Of a stretch of 37,221 nt of DNA, positions 24,723 to 32,680 are shown in pieces. The position numbers and the translations under genes were made by a program. Numbering within the stretch: the first letter of the stretch is position 1; each line of letters begins with the position of its first letter. The DNA comes from CAYXDR01 sp046498185 (lineage in GTDB: Bacteria > Desulfobacterota > DSM-4660 > Desulfatiglandales > Desulfatiglandaceae), in contig JAWOBE010000131.1 of NCBI GenBank assembly GCA_046498185.1, positions 1 through 37,221 on the forward strand. The letters are read 5' to 3'. A model generated the notes under the pieces. The model did not search any database. It saw only the letters and a program-made list of their open reading frames with translations, and was not told the DNA's origin.

Positions 24723-24751
24723 CTTTTAGTCGAATTCAACGCACCGGTCAA
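24723..24751 (-). promoter_or_regulatory. Candidate promoter of the symporter gene, upstream of the terminator
   Basis: TTGACC (24751-24746), a 17-base spacer and TAAAAG (24728-24723) read on the minus strand, just after the stop of the OB-fold gene. If active, its transcript would have to pass the terminator at 24645-24678 before reaching the symporter start. Confidence 0.4.
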
Positions 24752-24762
24752 GACCCGGATAT

Positions 24763-25356
24763 TTAACCAAAGGTGAAGCCCAGGGGTAGTTCTTTTTCAC
24801 TGGTTCCCTCCGGCACCCAAGAAAGGTCTGTGATCGTGTACGTGGGTTCGAGAGTGCGAAATATGGGCAAAACCCTCATCCCTATTTCCGGTTCGCCCAC
24901 TGAAAGGTAACTCATCAAGATCGTCGACACCCCTTCGAATTCGATGTTTATAAAACGGATAGGGGTATCGAGGGTGTTAAAAGCCCCGGAACGTTCACAT
25001 ACCATGAACGTGTGAATAACTGCGGTTTCCCTGCATGTCGAAGTCAGATCCACCGGAGTCGTCCTGAACAGGCAGTCCGGGCAGTGTATGCGGAATGGCA
25101 GGTACAACGTGCCAGGAAAATCACACGATGGATTGTCACATCGGGAGCCGAAAATTTTTCCCTTGGCGAGATTTTCGAAGAAAACCGCTTCACCTCCATA
25201 GGTATGGATGTATATCATCTCGCGGGGGTTGGTCACGCCCACGAGCCGCCATCCTTCGTCCGCGTGCCGGATGGGCATGTTGGGCGTGATATGATGAAAA
25301 TCACCTTTGATCTTGTATTTGCCGCTCTGAACTTTTACGGTTCCGAAGATACTCAT
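24763..25356 (-). CDS. Zn-ribbon/OB-fold (DUF35-type) acyl-CoA-associated protein
   Basis: A 197-aa partner protein of thiolase-like enzymes. A zinc ribbon is visible as CDNPSCDF...CPDC (about residues 73-94), followed by an OB-fold half: VDLTSTCRETAVIHTFMVCE ... IRFINIEFEGVSTILMSYL ... GMRVLPIFR. Proteins of this type form complexes with SCP2-type thiolases, for example in archaeal HMG-CoA synthesis and in BbsA/BbsB of anaerobic toluene degradation. It is longer at the N-terminus than minimal DUF35 proteins. It follows the thiolase gene by 18 bp, with AAGGAGGTTG upstream of its ATG. It is probably a structural or CoA-binding partner of that gene product. Confidence 0.85.
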   Translation of the reverse strand: MSIFGTVKVQSGKYKIKGDFHHITPNMPIRHADEGWRLVGVTNPREMIYIHTYGGEAVFFENLAKGKIFGSRCDNPSCDFPGTLYLPFRIHCPDCLFRTTPVDLTSTCRETAVIHTFMVCERSGAFNTLDTPIRFINIEFEGVSTILMSYLSVGEPEIGMRVLPIFRTLEPTYTITDLSWVPEGTSEKELPLGFTFG

Positions 25357-25374
25357 GCTTCAACCTCCTTTCCT

Positions 25375-26811
25375 TCACGCGTCCTCTTTGAGCAGGTGAT
25401 CGGGATCCATCAGGATCGTGGCCGTCACGTGGGAGCCAACACCCGCGTGGCTTATCGCTATCCCCCTGGCGGCACCGCCTACTTGAAGGTTTTCCCAGTC
25501 TGCCGGTTTTTCACGGCCGAACGCTTTCCACAGTTCAGGATCCCCGTGAATTTCTCCCCATCGGTTCCAGAGGTGCGAGGCTATTTCGAAGGTTTGCATG
25601 ATTCCGGTCGCCCCGACCGCATGCATGCAGCCGATGAGACCCCCGGAAAGGTTTGATGGAAGCCTCCCGGGAAGACCGGTATGTGGGTTTGTGTGGTAAC
25701 AATCTCCAGATTCGACATAATCACGCCCATAACCATAAGGTCTGAATCCGAGATCTTCGTAGGTCTGTACATCGCTTATGGTGAAGGCATCATGAAGCTC
25801 GGCAACGTCGAAGTCTTCGGTCGGGTCGGTGATACCGGTCATCCGGTATGCATAGTATGCTGCCATCCTGGCGGCAAGAAAGCCGGTGAAGCCCGGATAT
25901 CTTTCCCCGCCCGGGAATTTTTCGGCCAGGTCCGCATACTGATCGGCTGTTTCATGCGGAAGAAGGGGTATTTCCATTGAACGCCTGCATGCGGGACGCA
26001 GTGTATGGGAGCCTGCCGTGACCCATATACGGAGCGGCTTGTTTTTTGTGTTTTTGGTAAGTTCCATGGCGGTGTCCTCATCGCAAATCACCGCGCATGC
26101 AGCACCGACGCTCATCAGGCAGCAGTCGAGCGCCCTGAGTGGATATGCCACAACCGGCGAAGCCAACACGTCTTCGACAGTGATCTTCATCGGGGCCTGT
26201 GCGAACGGGTTGTGGCGCGCGTAGCCGTGATGTTTCACGGAGATTTCGGCGAGGGTGCGGCGGAATGATTCCTCCTGTTTTCCGAATACCTGCCAGTATT
26301 TTTGTGCCATCACTGCATAGTAACCAGTGTAAATATGGCCCAGGGGTGTTTCCCAGTCCTTGTCGGCTGCACAGGATATCAGATGGTTGCCTTCATCGGT
26401 GGGAACCTCGTCCATTCTTTCCCAGCCCATCGCAAGGGCACAGTCCGAATAGCCGGAGGCCACGGCTTTGACTGCTTCCCAAAGCGTAGACCCGCCGGTA
26501 GCGCCCCCGGTCTTGATGCCTATGTTGCCCAGGGGGTCGAGGCCAAGCCTGTCGTGTATCACTGCTTCCCCGAGAAGCTGATCGCCGAAATGATCGGCGA
26601 AGTGTCCGTAATATGCTGTGTGGATGTAACGCTTCAGATCCGCCGGTGATTTGTCGATCAATCGCGCCGCCATGGTCAGCGCGTCGATGCAGAGCTCTTC
26701 GGTGCGCTTTTCCGGAATCGCTCTGTCGAATTTGGATTGACCGGCGGTAACAAGATATACCGGCCGCAAAAATTTGGGTATTCTTAATTGCCGTTCACTG
26801 AAGGTAATCAT
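25375..26811 (-). CDS. SCP2-type thiolase-like protein, apparently lacking the nucleophilic cysteine
   Basis: A 478-aa thiolase-superfamily protein. Family features are the N-terminal VYLVTAGQSKFDR, ASGYSDCALAMGWERMDE after the active-site loop, VAELHDAFTISDVQTYEDLG, SGGLIGCMHAVGATGIMQ, and GGAARGIAISHAGVGSHVTA at the end. In true thiolases the loop before A-x-G-x-x-D has Cys in a C-A-S/T-G pattern. Here it reads IKTGGATGGSTLW, with Gly103 at the expected cysteine. The G-H-P loop is also altered (CMHA). It may bind acyl-CoA without classical thiolysis, or use another residue. AAGGAG precedes the ATG. Translated with the Zn-ribbon/OB gene and divergent from the acyl-CoA dehydrogenase. Confidence 0.85.
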   Translation of the reverse strand: MITFSERQLRIPKFLRPVYLVTAGQSKFDRAIPEKRTEELCIDALTMAARLIDKSPADLKRYIHTAYYGHFADHFGDQLLGEAVIHDRLGLDPLGNIGIKTGGATGGSTLWEAVKAVASGYSDCALAMGWERMDEVPTDEGNHLISCAADKDWETPLGHIYTGYYAVMAQKYWQVFGKQEESFRRTLAEISVKHHGYARHNPFAQAPMKITVEDVLASPVVAYPLRALDCCLMSVGAACAVICDEDTAMELTKNTKNKPLRIWVTAGSHTLRPACRRSMEIPLLPHETADQYADLAEKFPGGERYPGFTGFLAARMAAYYAYRMTGITDPTEDFDVAELHDAFTISDVQTYEDLGFRPYGYGRDYVESGDCYHTNPHTGLPGRLPSNLSGGLIGCMHAVGATGIMQTFEIASHLWNRWGEIHGDPELWKAFGREKPADWENLQVGGAARGIAISHAGVGSHVTATILMDPDHLLKEDA

Positions 26812-26900
26812 AGCACTCTCTCCTTTCTGAAAGGATACAGTTTATATCTCCGGGCTGACCGGCGGAGACGGCGAGAATATTTTGTATTTGTTAAGTATCG

Positions 26901-26929
26901 CGTATAAGTTAATGTTTACCATTTGTCAA
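26901..26929 (-). promoter_or_regulatory. Promoter of the thiolase operon
   Basis: On the minus strand TTGACA (26929-26924), a 17-base spacer and TATACG (26906-26901), 90 bases upstream of the thiolase ATG in AT-rich DNA. A perfect -35, ideal spacing and a 4/6 -10 make this a good sigma-70-type candidate. Confidence 0.6.
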
Positions 26930-26994
26930 TATTTATTGTATAAAGAATCTTCCACATTAACGATATATCGACATGATCGGGCAGTATAAATCAG

Positions 26995-27024
26995 TTGACA
27001 GGGGAACCTACATTAATCTATGGT
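26995..27024 (+). promoter_or_regulatory. Promoter of the acyl-CoA dehydrogenase gene
   Basis: TTGACA (26995-27000), an 18-base spacer and TATGGT (27019-27024). It is back to back with the thiolase promoter in a divergent region, so the two operons may share regulation. Confidence 0.5.
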
Positions 27025-27060
27025 AAATGCAACTCACCGTTATCAGGCATAGGAGGGACC

Positions 27061-28212
27061 ATGGACTTCAGCCTTTCGATGGAGCAGGACATCCTGCGCA
27101 ACTCGGTGCGGGAATTCGCTGAGCGGGAAATCAAGCCTGTAGCGGCGGATCTGGATGAACGGGGAGTTTTTTCATATGATACGATGAAAAAGATGGCTGA
27201 TCTCGGACTTTTCGGAATGTTCGTCGCCGATGGGTACCAAGGCCAGGGGATGGACTACCTGTCTTACATCATCGCCACCGAAGAAATCGCCCGGGTGGAT
27301 GGGTCTCATGCAGCCACTGTTGCGGCGGGCAACTCGCTTGGTATAGGCCCTCTCTATTATTTCGGAAACGAGGAGCAGAAACAGAAATATCTCCCCGCGT
27401 TATGCAGGGGTGAAGCCCTATGGGGTTTCGGTCTGACAGAGCCCAATGCAGGCTCGGATGCCTCAAGCTCCCGTACTACGGCGGTGATGGACGGCGGCCA
27501 ATGGGTCATCAACGGCAGTAAAATTTTCATCACCAATGCTTCGACGAAAATCACCAGTGGTGTAACCGTTCTTTGCAGAACAGGAACCAGAGCCGACGGT
27601 CGTCCGGAGCTTTCGTGCATCCTGGTGGAGGCGGACAACCCGGGATTCGAAGCGCGCGAAATGCATGGCAAGATGATGTGGCGGGCGTCCAACACCAGCG
27701 AGCTTTATTTCGATGATTGCCGCGTGCCTCTTGAAAATCTCTTGGGGCCTAGAGGGCAGGGATTTCACCAGATGATGCAGACGCTGGACGGGGGGAGGCT
27801 TTCGATCGGCGCAATGGGTTTGGGGGGTGCACAGGGTTGTTTTGATCTCGCGCTGAAATACTCGCAGGAGCGGGTTCAGTTTGGAAGGCCGATCGGGCGA
27901 TTTCAGGTGAACGCGTTTAGGCTTTCGGACATGGCAATGGAGATAGAATGTGCGAGGTTGATCCTATACAAAGCGTGTTGGCTTCGGGACAATGAGAAGC
28001 CCTTTTCCAAAGAGGCGGCGATGGCAAAGCTTTATTGTTCGGAGGTCATGCATCGTTGCGCGAATTACGCGGTTCAGCTTCACGGTGGTTACGGCCTGAT
28101 GAAGGAATACGCTGTGGAGCGTTTTTACCGTGATCAGAAACTCCTTGAAATAGGGGAAGGAACCAGCGAAGTACAACGCATCGTGATCGCGAGGTTGATC
28201 GGAGCAATGTAA
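27061..28212 (+). CDS. Acyl-CoA dehydrogenase
   Basis: A flavoprotein that oxidises acyl-CoA to 2-enoyl-CoA; 383 aa, normal for the short/medium-chain type. MDFSLSMEQDILRNSVREFA at the N-terminus, GFGLTEPNAGSDASS and WVINGSKIFITNA are family motifs, as are SQERVQFGRPIGRFQVNAF and LHGGYGLMKEYAVERFYRD. The catalytic base should be the Glu in LEIGEGTSEVQR near residue 368. A perfect AGGAGGG sits 4 bases upstream of ATG 27061; upstream in-frame TTG starts lie inside the promoter. It runs divergently from the thiolase operon, suggesting one beta-oxidation-like route whose acyl substrate cannot be named. Confidence 0.94.
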   Translation: MDFSLSMEQDILRNSVREFAEREIKPVAADLDERGVFSYDTMKKMADLGLFGMFVADGYQGQGMDYLSYIIATEEIARVDGSHAATVAAGNSLGIGPLYYFGNEEQKQKYLPALCRGEALWGFGLTEPNAGSDASSSRTTAVMDGGQWVINGSKIFITNASTKITSGVTVLCRTGTRADGRPELSCILVEADNPGFEAREMHGKMMWRASNTSELYFDDCRVPLENLLGPRGQGFHQMMQTLDGGRLSIGAMGLGGAQGCFDLALKYSQERVQFGRPIGRFQVNAFRLSDMAMEIECARLILYKACWLRDNEKPFSKEAAMAKLYCSEVMHRCANYAVQLHGGYGLMKEYAVERFYRDQKLLEIGEGTSEVQRIVIARLIGAM

Positions 28213-28233
28213 TTTTTGGCGACGGGAATTTTG

Positions 28234-28575
28234 ATGACACTCAAAAAGTCGGATATCGTCGAGAGCGTCAGAGATAGTGTACGGATTTACATGCGCACCC
28301 GTCATGCACAAAAATTTCTTTTCCCTGAAATGAAATACGAGCCGCTCGGTCTTGACCGTGCGGCTCGTATAGTAGAAGCCTTGTTCGATTTGATGAAAGG
28401 CGCGCTCGTAAGAGGGGAAGATGTAAAGATCGCCGGTTTTGGAAAGTTTTATGTCCGCTTCAAATGGGCGCGAAAAGGTAGAAACCCTGCGACCGGCAAA
28501 GCAATGACGTTAAAACCCCGACGTGTCGTTCTCTTCAAGCCTTCCCCGAAACTGAAAGAAAAAATCAAGGCCTGA
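28234..28575 (+). CDS. IHF/HU-family DNA-bending protein with an insertion
   Basis: A 113-aa bacterial histone-like protein. It begins MTLKKSDIVESV like IHF-alpha. The beta-arm region reads VKIAGFGKFYVRFKWARKGRNPATGKAMTLKPRRVVLFKPSPKLKE, with the usual intercalating proline context in R-N-P. Between the first helix and the second, about 20 extra residues occur (YMRTRHAQKFLFPEMKYEP region) that are absent in typical 90-100 aa IHF/HU proteins. Start placed at ATG 28234 by homology; an upstream TTG at 28216 is possible. It follows the acyl-CoA dehydrogenase by 21 bp and may be co-transcribed. Divergence suggests a paralogue rather than the main IHF. Confidence 0.88.
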   Translation: MTLKKSDIVESVRDSVRIYMRTRHAQKFLFPEMKYEPLGLDRAARIVEALFDLMKGALVRGEDVKIAGFGKFYVRFKWARKGRNPATGKAMTLKPRRVVLFKPSPKLKEKIKA

Positions 28576-28639
28576 TTCCGACTACCTGCGTTTGTCTATT
28601 TCAGCAAAGCGCCTCGGCGTTTTCATGAAAACCGACCGC

Positions 28640-31228
28640 TTAGACCTTTTCAATAGCGATTTTCCCGTCACGAACTCCCACCACCACGTTGTCTCCTTCA
28701 CTGATGGATCCATCGAGGATTTTCATCGCCAGCGGATCCTGGATCAGGTGCTGAATCGTCCGCTTCAAGGGGCGGGCGCCGTAATTAGGGTCGAAGCCCA
28801 CTTTAGCGAGAAGTTCACCGGCTTCATCAGTCAACGAAAGGCTTATCTTGCTGGGCTCAAGACGTTTTGCCAGGAGATCCACCTGTATCTTTACAATCTT
28901 TTTGATTTCTTCTGTTCCAAGAGATTTGAAAAGCACGATTTCATCGACCCTGTTCAAAAACTCCGGTTTGAAGGTGGCTCTTAAAGCTTCGAGAACTTTG
29001 CTTTCCATTTCTTTTTCGTCGCGACCGCTCAATTCCTGTATCCACTGGCTGCCGACATTGGATGTCATGATCAGCACGGTATTTTTGAAGTCAACAGTGC
29101 GGCCTTTGCCGTCTGTCATCCGCCCGTCGTCCAGGATCTGGAGCAGAGCATTGAAAACATCCGGATGAGCTTTTTCGATTTCATCGAAGAGCACAACAGA
29201 GTAAGGGTGGCGCCTTACCGCTTCGGTCAGATAACCACCCTCTTCGTAGCCTACATATCCAGGAGGTGCACCGATCAAGCGGGCGACCGAGTGTTTTTCC
29301 ATGTATTCGCTCATATCCACCCGGACAATATATTGTTCATCGTCGAATAAAAATTCGGCGAGCGCCCTTGCCAGTTCGGTTTTTCCCACACCCGTCGGCC
29401 CCATGAAAATGAAGGAGCCTATCGGCCGCTGTGGGTCCTGAAGGCCGGAACGGGCCCGCCTCACCGCATTTGAAACCGCTATGATTGCGTTGTCCTGTCC
29501 GATCACCCTCATTCCCAACCGGTCTTCCATTTTAAGGAGTTTTTCGCGTTCTCCTTCCATCATCCTGGATACCGGAATCCCTGTCCATTTGGCCACAACC
29601 TCGGCAACGTCTTCACCGTCGACCTCTTCCTTGAGCATCCTGTTTTCCGCCTGGAGTTCGGAAAGCCCGGCATTATGCTCCTCCAGCTCCTTTTCAAGCT
29701 GTATGAGCGTCCCGTATTTCAACTCCGCTGCACGGGACAGGTCGCCCTGGCGTTCGGCCACCTGCGCCTCAGTCCGGGTGGATTCGAGCTTTTCCTTTAT
29801 TTCCTGGATTCTTGTGATGGCCTCTTTTTCGCGTTTCCAGTTTTCGATCATTTCCCGGCTTTGATCCTTCAGTTCAGAGAGTTCACTTTCCAGCTTCTCG
29901 AGCCGGTCCTGCGAAGCCTGGTCCTTTTCTTTCTTCAACGCTTCGCGTTCAATTTCAAGCTGGGTTATCTTTCTCTGCACGTCGTCGATTTCAGCCGGCA
30001 TACTGTCGATTTCGATTCTGAGCCTGCTTGTCGCCTCGTCTATCAGGTCGATCGCCTTGTCCGGAAGAAACCTGTCGGTGATATACCTATGGGAAAGGGT
30101 GGCGGCGGTCACCAGGGCTGAATCCTTGATTCGTACACCATGGTGCACTTCATATTTTTCCTTAAGCCCCCTGAGTATGCTGATTGTATCCTCCACGCTC
30201 GGCTCCTCGACCATTACCGGCTGGAACCTCCGCTCGAGCGCTGCGTCCTTTTCAATGTACTTCCGGTATTCCTTTATCGTTGTAGCGCCCACGCAGCGCA
30301 AATCTCCTCTTGCAAGAGCTGGTTTGAGCATGTTGGAGGCGTCCACCGCGCCTTCCGCGGCGCCGGCTCCCACGAGCGTATGCATTTCGTCGATGAATAA
30401 AATAATCTGGCCCTCGGCATCCGTCACTTCCTTGAGAACGGCTTTCAGGCGATCTTCGAATTCTCCCCGGTATTTCGCGCCGGCTATCAGGGAGCCCATG
30501 TCCAGTGCCACGACGCGTTTATCTTTCAGAGTTTCGGGCACATCCCCCTGCACGATTCTTTGAGCCAGCCCTTCCACAATGGCTGTTTTTCCGACACCGG
30601 GTTCCCCTATCAATACAGGGTTATTCTTCGTTCGCCGGGAAAGAACCTGCACGATTCGCCTGATTTCGTCGTCTCGGCCTATCACTGGATCGAGGTCACC
30701 TTTGGCGGCTATCGCGGTCAAATCCTTGCTGAACCTTTCGAGCGCCTGGTATTTGTCTTCAGGATTCTGATCCGTGATCCTCTGTCCTCCGCGTATCCCC
30801 ACCAAGGCCTTGAGAACAGTGTCTCTTGTTATCCCGGCTCTTGAAAGGATTTTTGAAGATTCACCCGCTTTTTCTTCCAAGACCGTCAGAAGGATGTGCT
30901 CCAGGCTTACATACTGATCCTTCATTTGCTCGGCTTCGGAAAAAGACCTGTCGAGAACCTGCTTGGCGCGACCTGAAAGGTAGGGCTGGCCCACGCCTGC
31001 CCCGGAAACACGGGGCAGCTTTTCAATTGCTTCATCGAGGGCTGCGATAAGCGTTCCAGGGTCCGCGCCTATCTTTCCAAGCAGGGGCGGTATCACACCA
31101 TCTTTCTGATCGAGGATGACTCGAAGCAAGTGCTCCGGTTCTATCTGTTGATGGCCGAAACGTTCAGCCAGTTGCTGCGACGCCTGGATGGCTTCCTGGG
31201 CCTTCAGCGTAAATTTGTCGAATCTCAT
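28640..31228 (-). CDS. clpB: Chaperone ClpB (protein disaggregase)
   Basis: A Hsp100 hexameric disaggregase, 862 aa, full length, working with DnaK to rescue aggregated proteins. In order: Clp N-domain repeats (1-145); NBD1 with Walker A GEPGVGKTAIVEG (about 205-217) and Walker B ILFIDEMHTLVGAG; the coiled-coil M-domain (about 410-525, LEIEREALKKEKDQASQDRL), which separates ClpB from ClpA/C; NBD2 with GPTGVGKTELARALAEFLFD (about 605-625) and VVLFDEIEKAHPDV; and the C-terminal D2 small domain. AGGAGG is close to the ATG. The leader has palindromes, but I see no CIRCE element or convincing sigma-32 promoter. It converges with the IHF-like gene. Confidence 0.98.
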   Translation of the reverse strand: MRFDKFTLKAQEAIQASQQLAERFGHQQIEPEHLLRVILDQKDGVIPPLLGKIGADPGTLIAALDEAIEKLPRVSGAGVGQPYLSGRAKQVLDRSFSEAEQMKDQYVSLEHILLTVLEEKAGESSKILSRAGITRDTVLKALVGIRGGQRITDQNPEDKYQALERFSKDLTAIAAKGDLDPVIGRDDEIRRIVQVLSRRTKNNPVLIGEPGVGKTAIVEGLAQRIVQGDVPETLKDKRVVALDMGSLIAGAKYRGEFEDRLKAVLKEVTDAEGQIILFIDEMHTLVGAGAAEGAVDASNMLKPALARGDLRCVGATTIKEYRKYIEKDAALERRFQPVMVEEPSVEDTISILRGLKEKYEVHHGVRIKDSALVTAATLSHRYITDRFLPDKAIDLIDEATSRLRIEIDSMPAEIDDVQRKITQLEIEREALKKEKDQASQDRLEKLESELSELKDQSREMIENWKREKEAITRIQEIKEKLESTRTEAQVAERQGDLSRAAELKYGTLIQLEKELEEHNAGLSELQAENRMLKEEVDGEDVAEVVAKWTGIPVSRMMEGEREKLLKMEDRLGMRVIGQDNAIIAVSNAVRRARSGLQDPQRPIGSFIFMGPTGVGKTELARALAEFLFDDEQYIVRVDMSEYMEKHSVARLIGAPPGYVGYEEGGYLTEAVRRHPYSVVLFDEIEKAHPDVFNALLQILDDGRMTDGKGRTVDFKNTVLIMTSNVGSQWIQELSGRDEKEMESKVLEALRATFKPEFLNRVDEIVLFKSLGTEEIKKIVKIQVDLLAKRLEPSKISLSLTDEAGELLAKVGFDPNYGARPLKRTIQHLIQDPLAMKILDGSISEGDNVVVGVRDGKIAIEKV

Positions 31229-31249
31229 GTGGTTTTTCCTCCTGAATTA

Positions 31250-31293
31250 TCGTTACACGATGTTTTAATCGTGAGAATTCTTTTGTCATGACA
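31250..31293. promoter_or_regulatory. Two palindromes in the clpB leader
   Basis: CACGAT-GTTTTA-ATCGTG (about 31256-31273) is a 6-bp-arm inverted repeat in the probable 5' UTR. TGTCATGACA (31284-31293) is a perfect 10-bp palindrome further upstream. Either could be a regulator site or an mRNA hairpin for heat-shock control; no known consensus matches. Confidence 0.3.
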
Positions 31294-31339
31294 TAAAGTT
31301 AAGTTCGGAAGGTCATGTGTCAATGGTGGTAAAAGGGGT

Positions 31340-31670
31340 CTAGTGGTTGGAGGTCAGTGGGGAGTCAGGAGTCAGAATTCAGGAGCCAGAATTCAGAATT
31401 CGGGGTCGGGATCGGTATCGGCTGTTTTTCAGGTAGAGCTTTTTTCCGTCCAGCTAAGTGCTAACAGCTAAATGCTAAAAGCTTTTGTTTACGGCTGCGC
31501 CGGGGGCTTCGCTGCGGGAGCCTCATATTAAGTTCAATCGTTGTCAGTGAAGCGAAAGCGAAACGGTTGTCGTTGTCGTAATCGTAATTGCTATCCCCTC
31601 GGGATCGGTATCGGTTGTTTTTGAAGTCGGCGTCGGGATCGGTATCGGCTGTTTTTGAAGTGGACATGTA
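31340..31670 (+). repeat. Mosaic repeat block upstream of clpB
   Basis: GTCAGGAGTCAGAATTCAGG-type array (about 31353-31405), a TCGGGATCGGTATCGGCTG array with TTTTTCAGGTAGAGC, and a GCTAAGTGCTAACAGC array (about 31455-31485). GGCTGCGCCGGGGGCTTCG follows (31494-31512). The R1 core is at 31538-31590, with two further hexamer stretches up to 31660. A repeat segment related to 7735-7832 follows (31683-31766) and overlaps the end of the thioesterase gene. Confidence 0.85.
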
Positions 31671-31752
31671 GGGGAGGGGTTTACCTGTCGGGCGTAGCCT
31701 TGGCGAAGACTGACCCTCTACCTTTGTTCTTAGAACGGTTTCAACGACCGGA

Positions 31753-32229
31753 TCAAATCCATTTTGGAGGAAGGGGGTTGTCGCCTTCCAGAGAAAGAGA
31801 ATCAAGCGAGATCAACGTGGCGGTGCCATGGGCCAGCAGGCGGTCGTTTTCGTCATAAACCGAAGCCTCGCCAAGTGAAAGGGTTTTCCCGACCTTGATC
31901 GATTTTCCTCGACTGATCAATTCCCCTGAAGAAATGGGAGCCAGATAGTTGAGTTTCAATTCCGCGGTGGTGAGGCCGAACCCCTCCGGGATCTGGGTAT
32001 AGACAGCCCAGAAAGCGGCTACATCAACAAGGGCGGCGTAAACGGCACCGTGCACTCTGCCCCATGGTTGCAGGTGCTTTTCTTCAACGGTAAGATGCAC
32101 CCGTGACGAGCCCCATGTTATTTCCGGGATACGGAGGGAGATAAGACGGAAATAAGGGCTGGTGCATGCCCGCTTGGTTACTTCTTCTATATGGGCCGGA
32201 TTGAGGTTTCGAAAATGCGTCATGCTCAT
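31753..32229 (-). CDS. Hotdog-fold (PaaI/YiiD-type) acyl-CoA thioesterase
   Basis: A 158-aa hotdog-fold protein of the PaaI type, expected to hydrolyse aryl- or acyl-CoA esters. The core motif is GRVHGAVYAALVDVAAFWAV (about residues 57-76), which replaces the usual H-G-G with H-G-A; the Asp of the catalytic helix is present. Beta-strands TTAELKLNYLAPISSGEL and ASVYDENDRLLAHGTATLI follow as in the family. Start ATG 32229 has only a weak ribosome binding site; ATG 32223 is a close alternative. The last bases lie in a dispersed-repeat segment, so the C-terminal tail may be recent. Probably monocistronic. Confidence 0.85.
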   Translation of the reverse strand: MSMTHFRNLNPAHIEEVTKRACTSPYFRLISLRIPEITWGSSRVHLTVEEKHLQPWGRVHGAVYAALVDVAAFWAVYTQIPEGFGLTTAELKLNYLAPISSGELISRGKSIKVGKTLSLGEASVYDENDRLLAHGTATLISLDSLSLEGDNPLPPKWI

Positions 32230-32423
32230 TTACCATGTTAACAGTGTCATAACAGTTACCATCCGGAAATAGTCCTTGTGTTCAATTCCTGCATCAACAT
32301 TATCATTTACGGTGTCCTTCCGGAAAAATAACAAATCATAACGCCCGGCTGCATCGGCTGTGACTGGAGGCATGTTTGTTTTCTCATTTGTTGTTGTCAA
32401 GAAAAAAGTGCGGCGAAGACCTG

Positions 32424-32535
32424 AATCCAACATCCAATTTTTCCATGAGGAGTATCGAAGAGGTATCAGGGAAAGCCTAAATCCACCATATAATTCCTTC
32501 AAGAGAAATATCAAAGGTGGATCAGGGGGAAGGGT
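32424..32535 (+). repeat. Two degenerate tandem units upstream of the DsrE-like gene
   Basis: Unit 1 (32424-32478) begins AATCCAACATCCAA and ends ATCAGGGAAAGCC. Unit 2 (32480-32535) begins AATCCACCATATAA and ends ATCAGGGGGAAGGG. They are about 55 bp each with several differences. Unit 2 also contains ATCCACC ... GGTGGAT as inverted arms. The rest of the 450-bp gap (32230-32680) shows no gene I can support. Confidence 0.5.
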
Positions 32536-32680
32536 AACAGGTTGACTGATGCCCACCTCCTGAGGATAATTGTCCGGAGACTGATATAAGGGTTAAATTG
32601 GATCACCCTGGTATGTGCGGTGTAAAGTTGGTGGTGTTGAACTTTAAATGCAAACTTATACAGAGGAAAGGAGATGACAT

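Noticed and set aside
28600..28640. Bidirectional terminator between the IHF-like gene and clpB
   Set aside because: Only a 4-bp CGCC/GGCG stem with a short T-run is visible, too weak to call.
29481..30563. Long plus-strand ORFs within clpB
   Set aside because: They are antisense shadows of the clpB reading frame with serine/arginine-rich low-quality translations.
32230..32556. Minus-strand ORF of 108 codons between the thioesterase and the DsrE-like gene
   Set aside because: No recognisable domain, poor start, and it overlaps the degenerate tandem repeat units.
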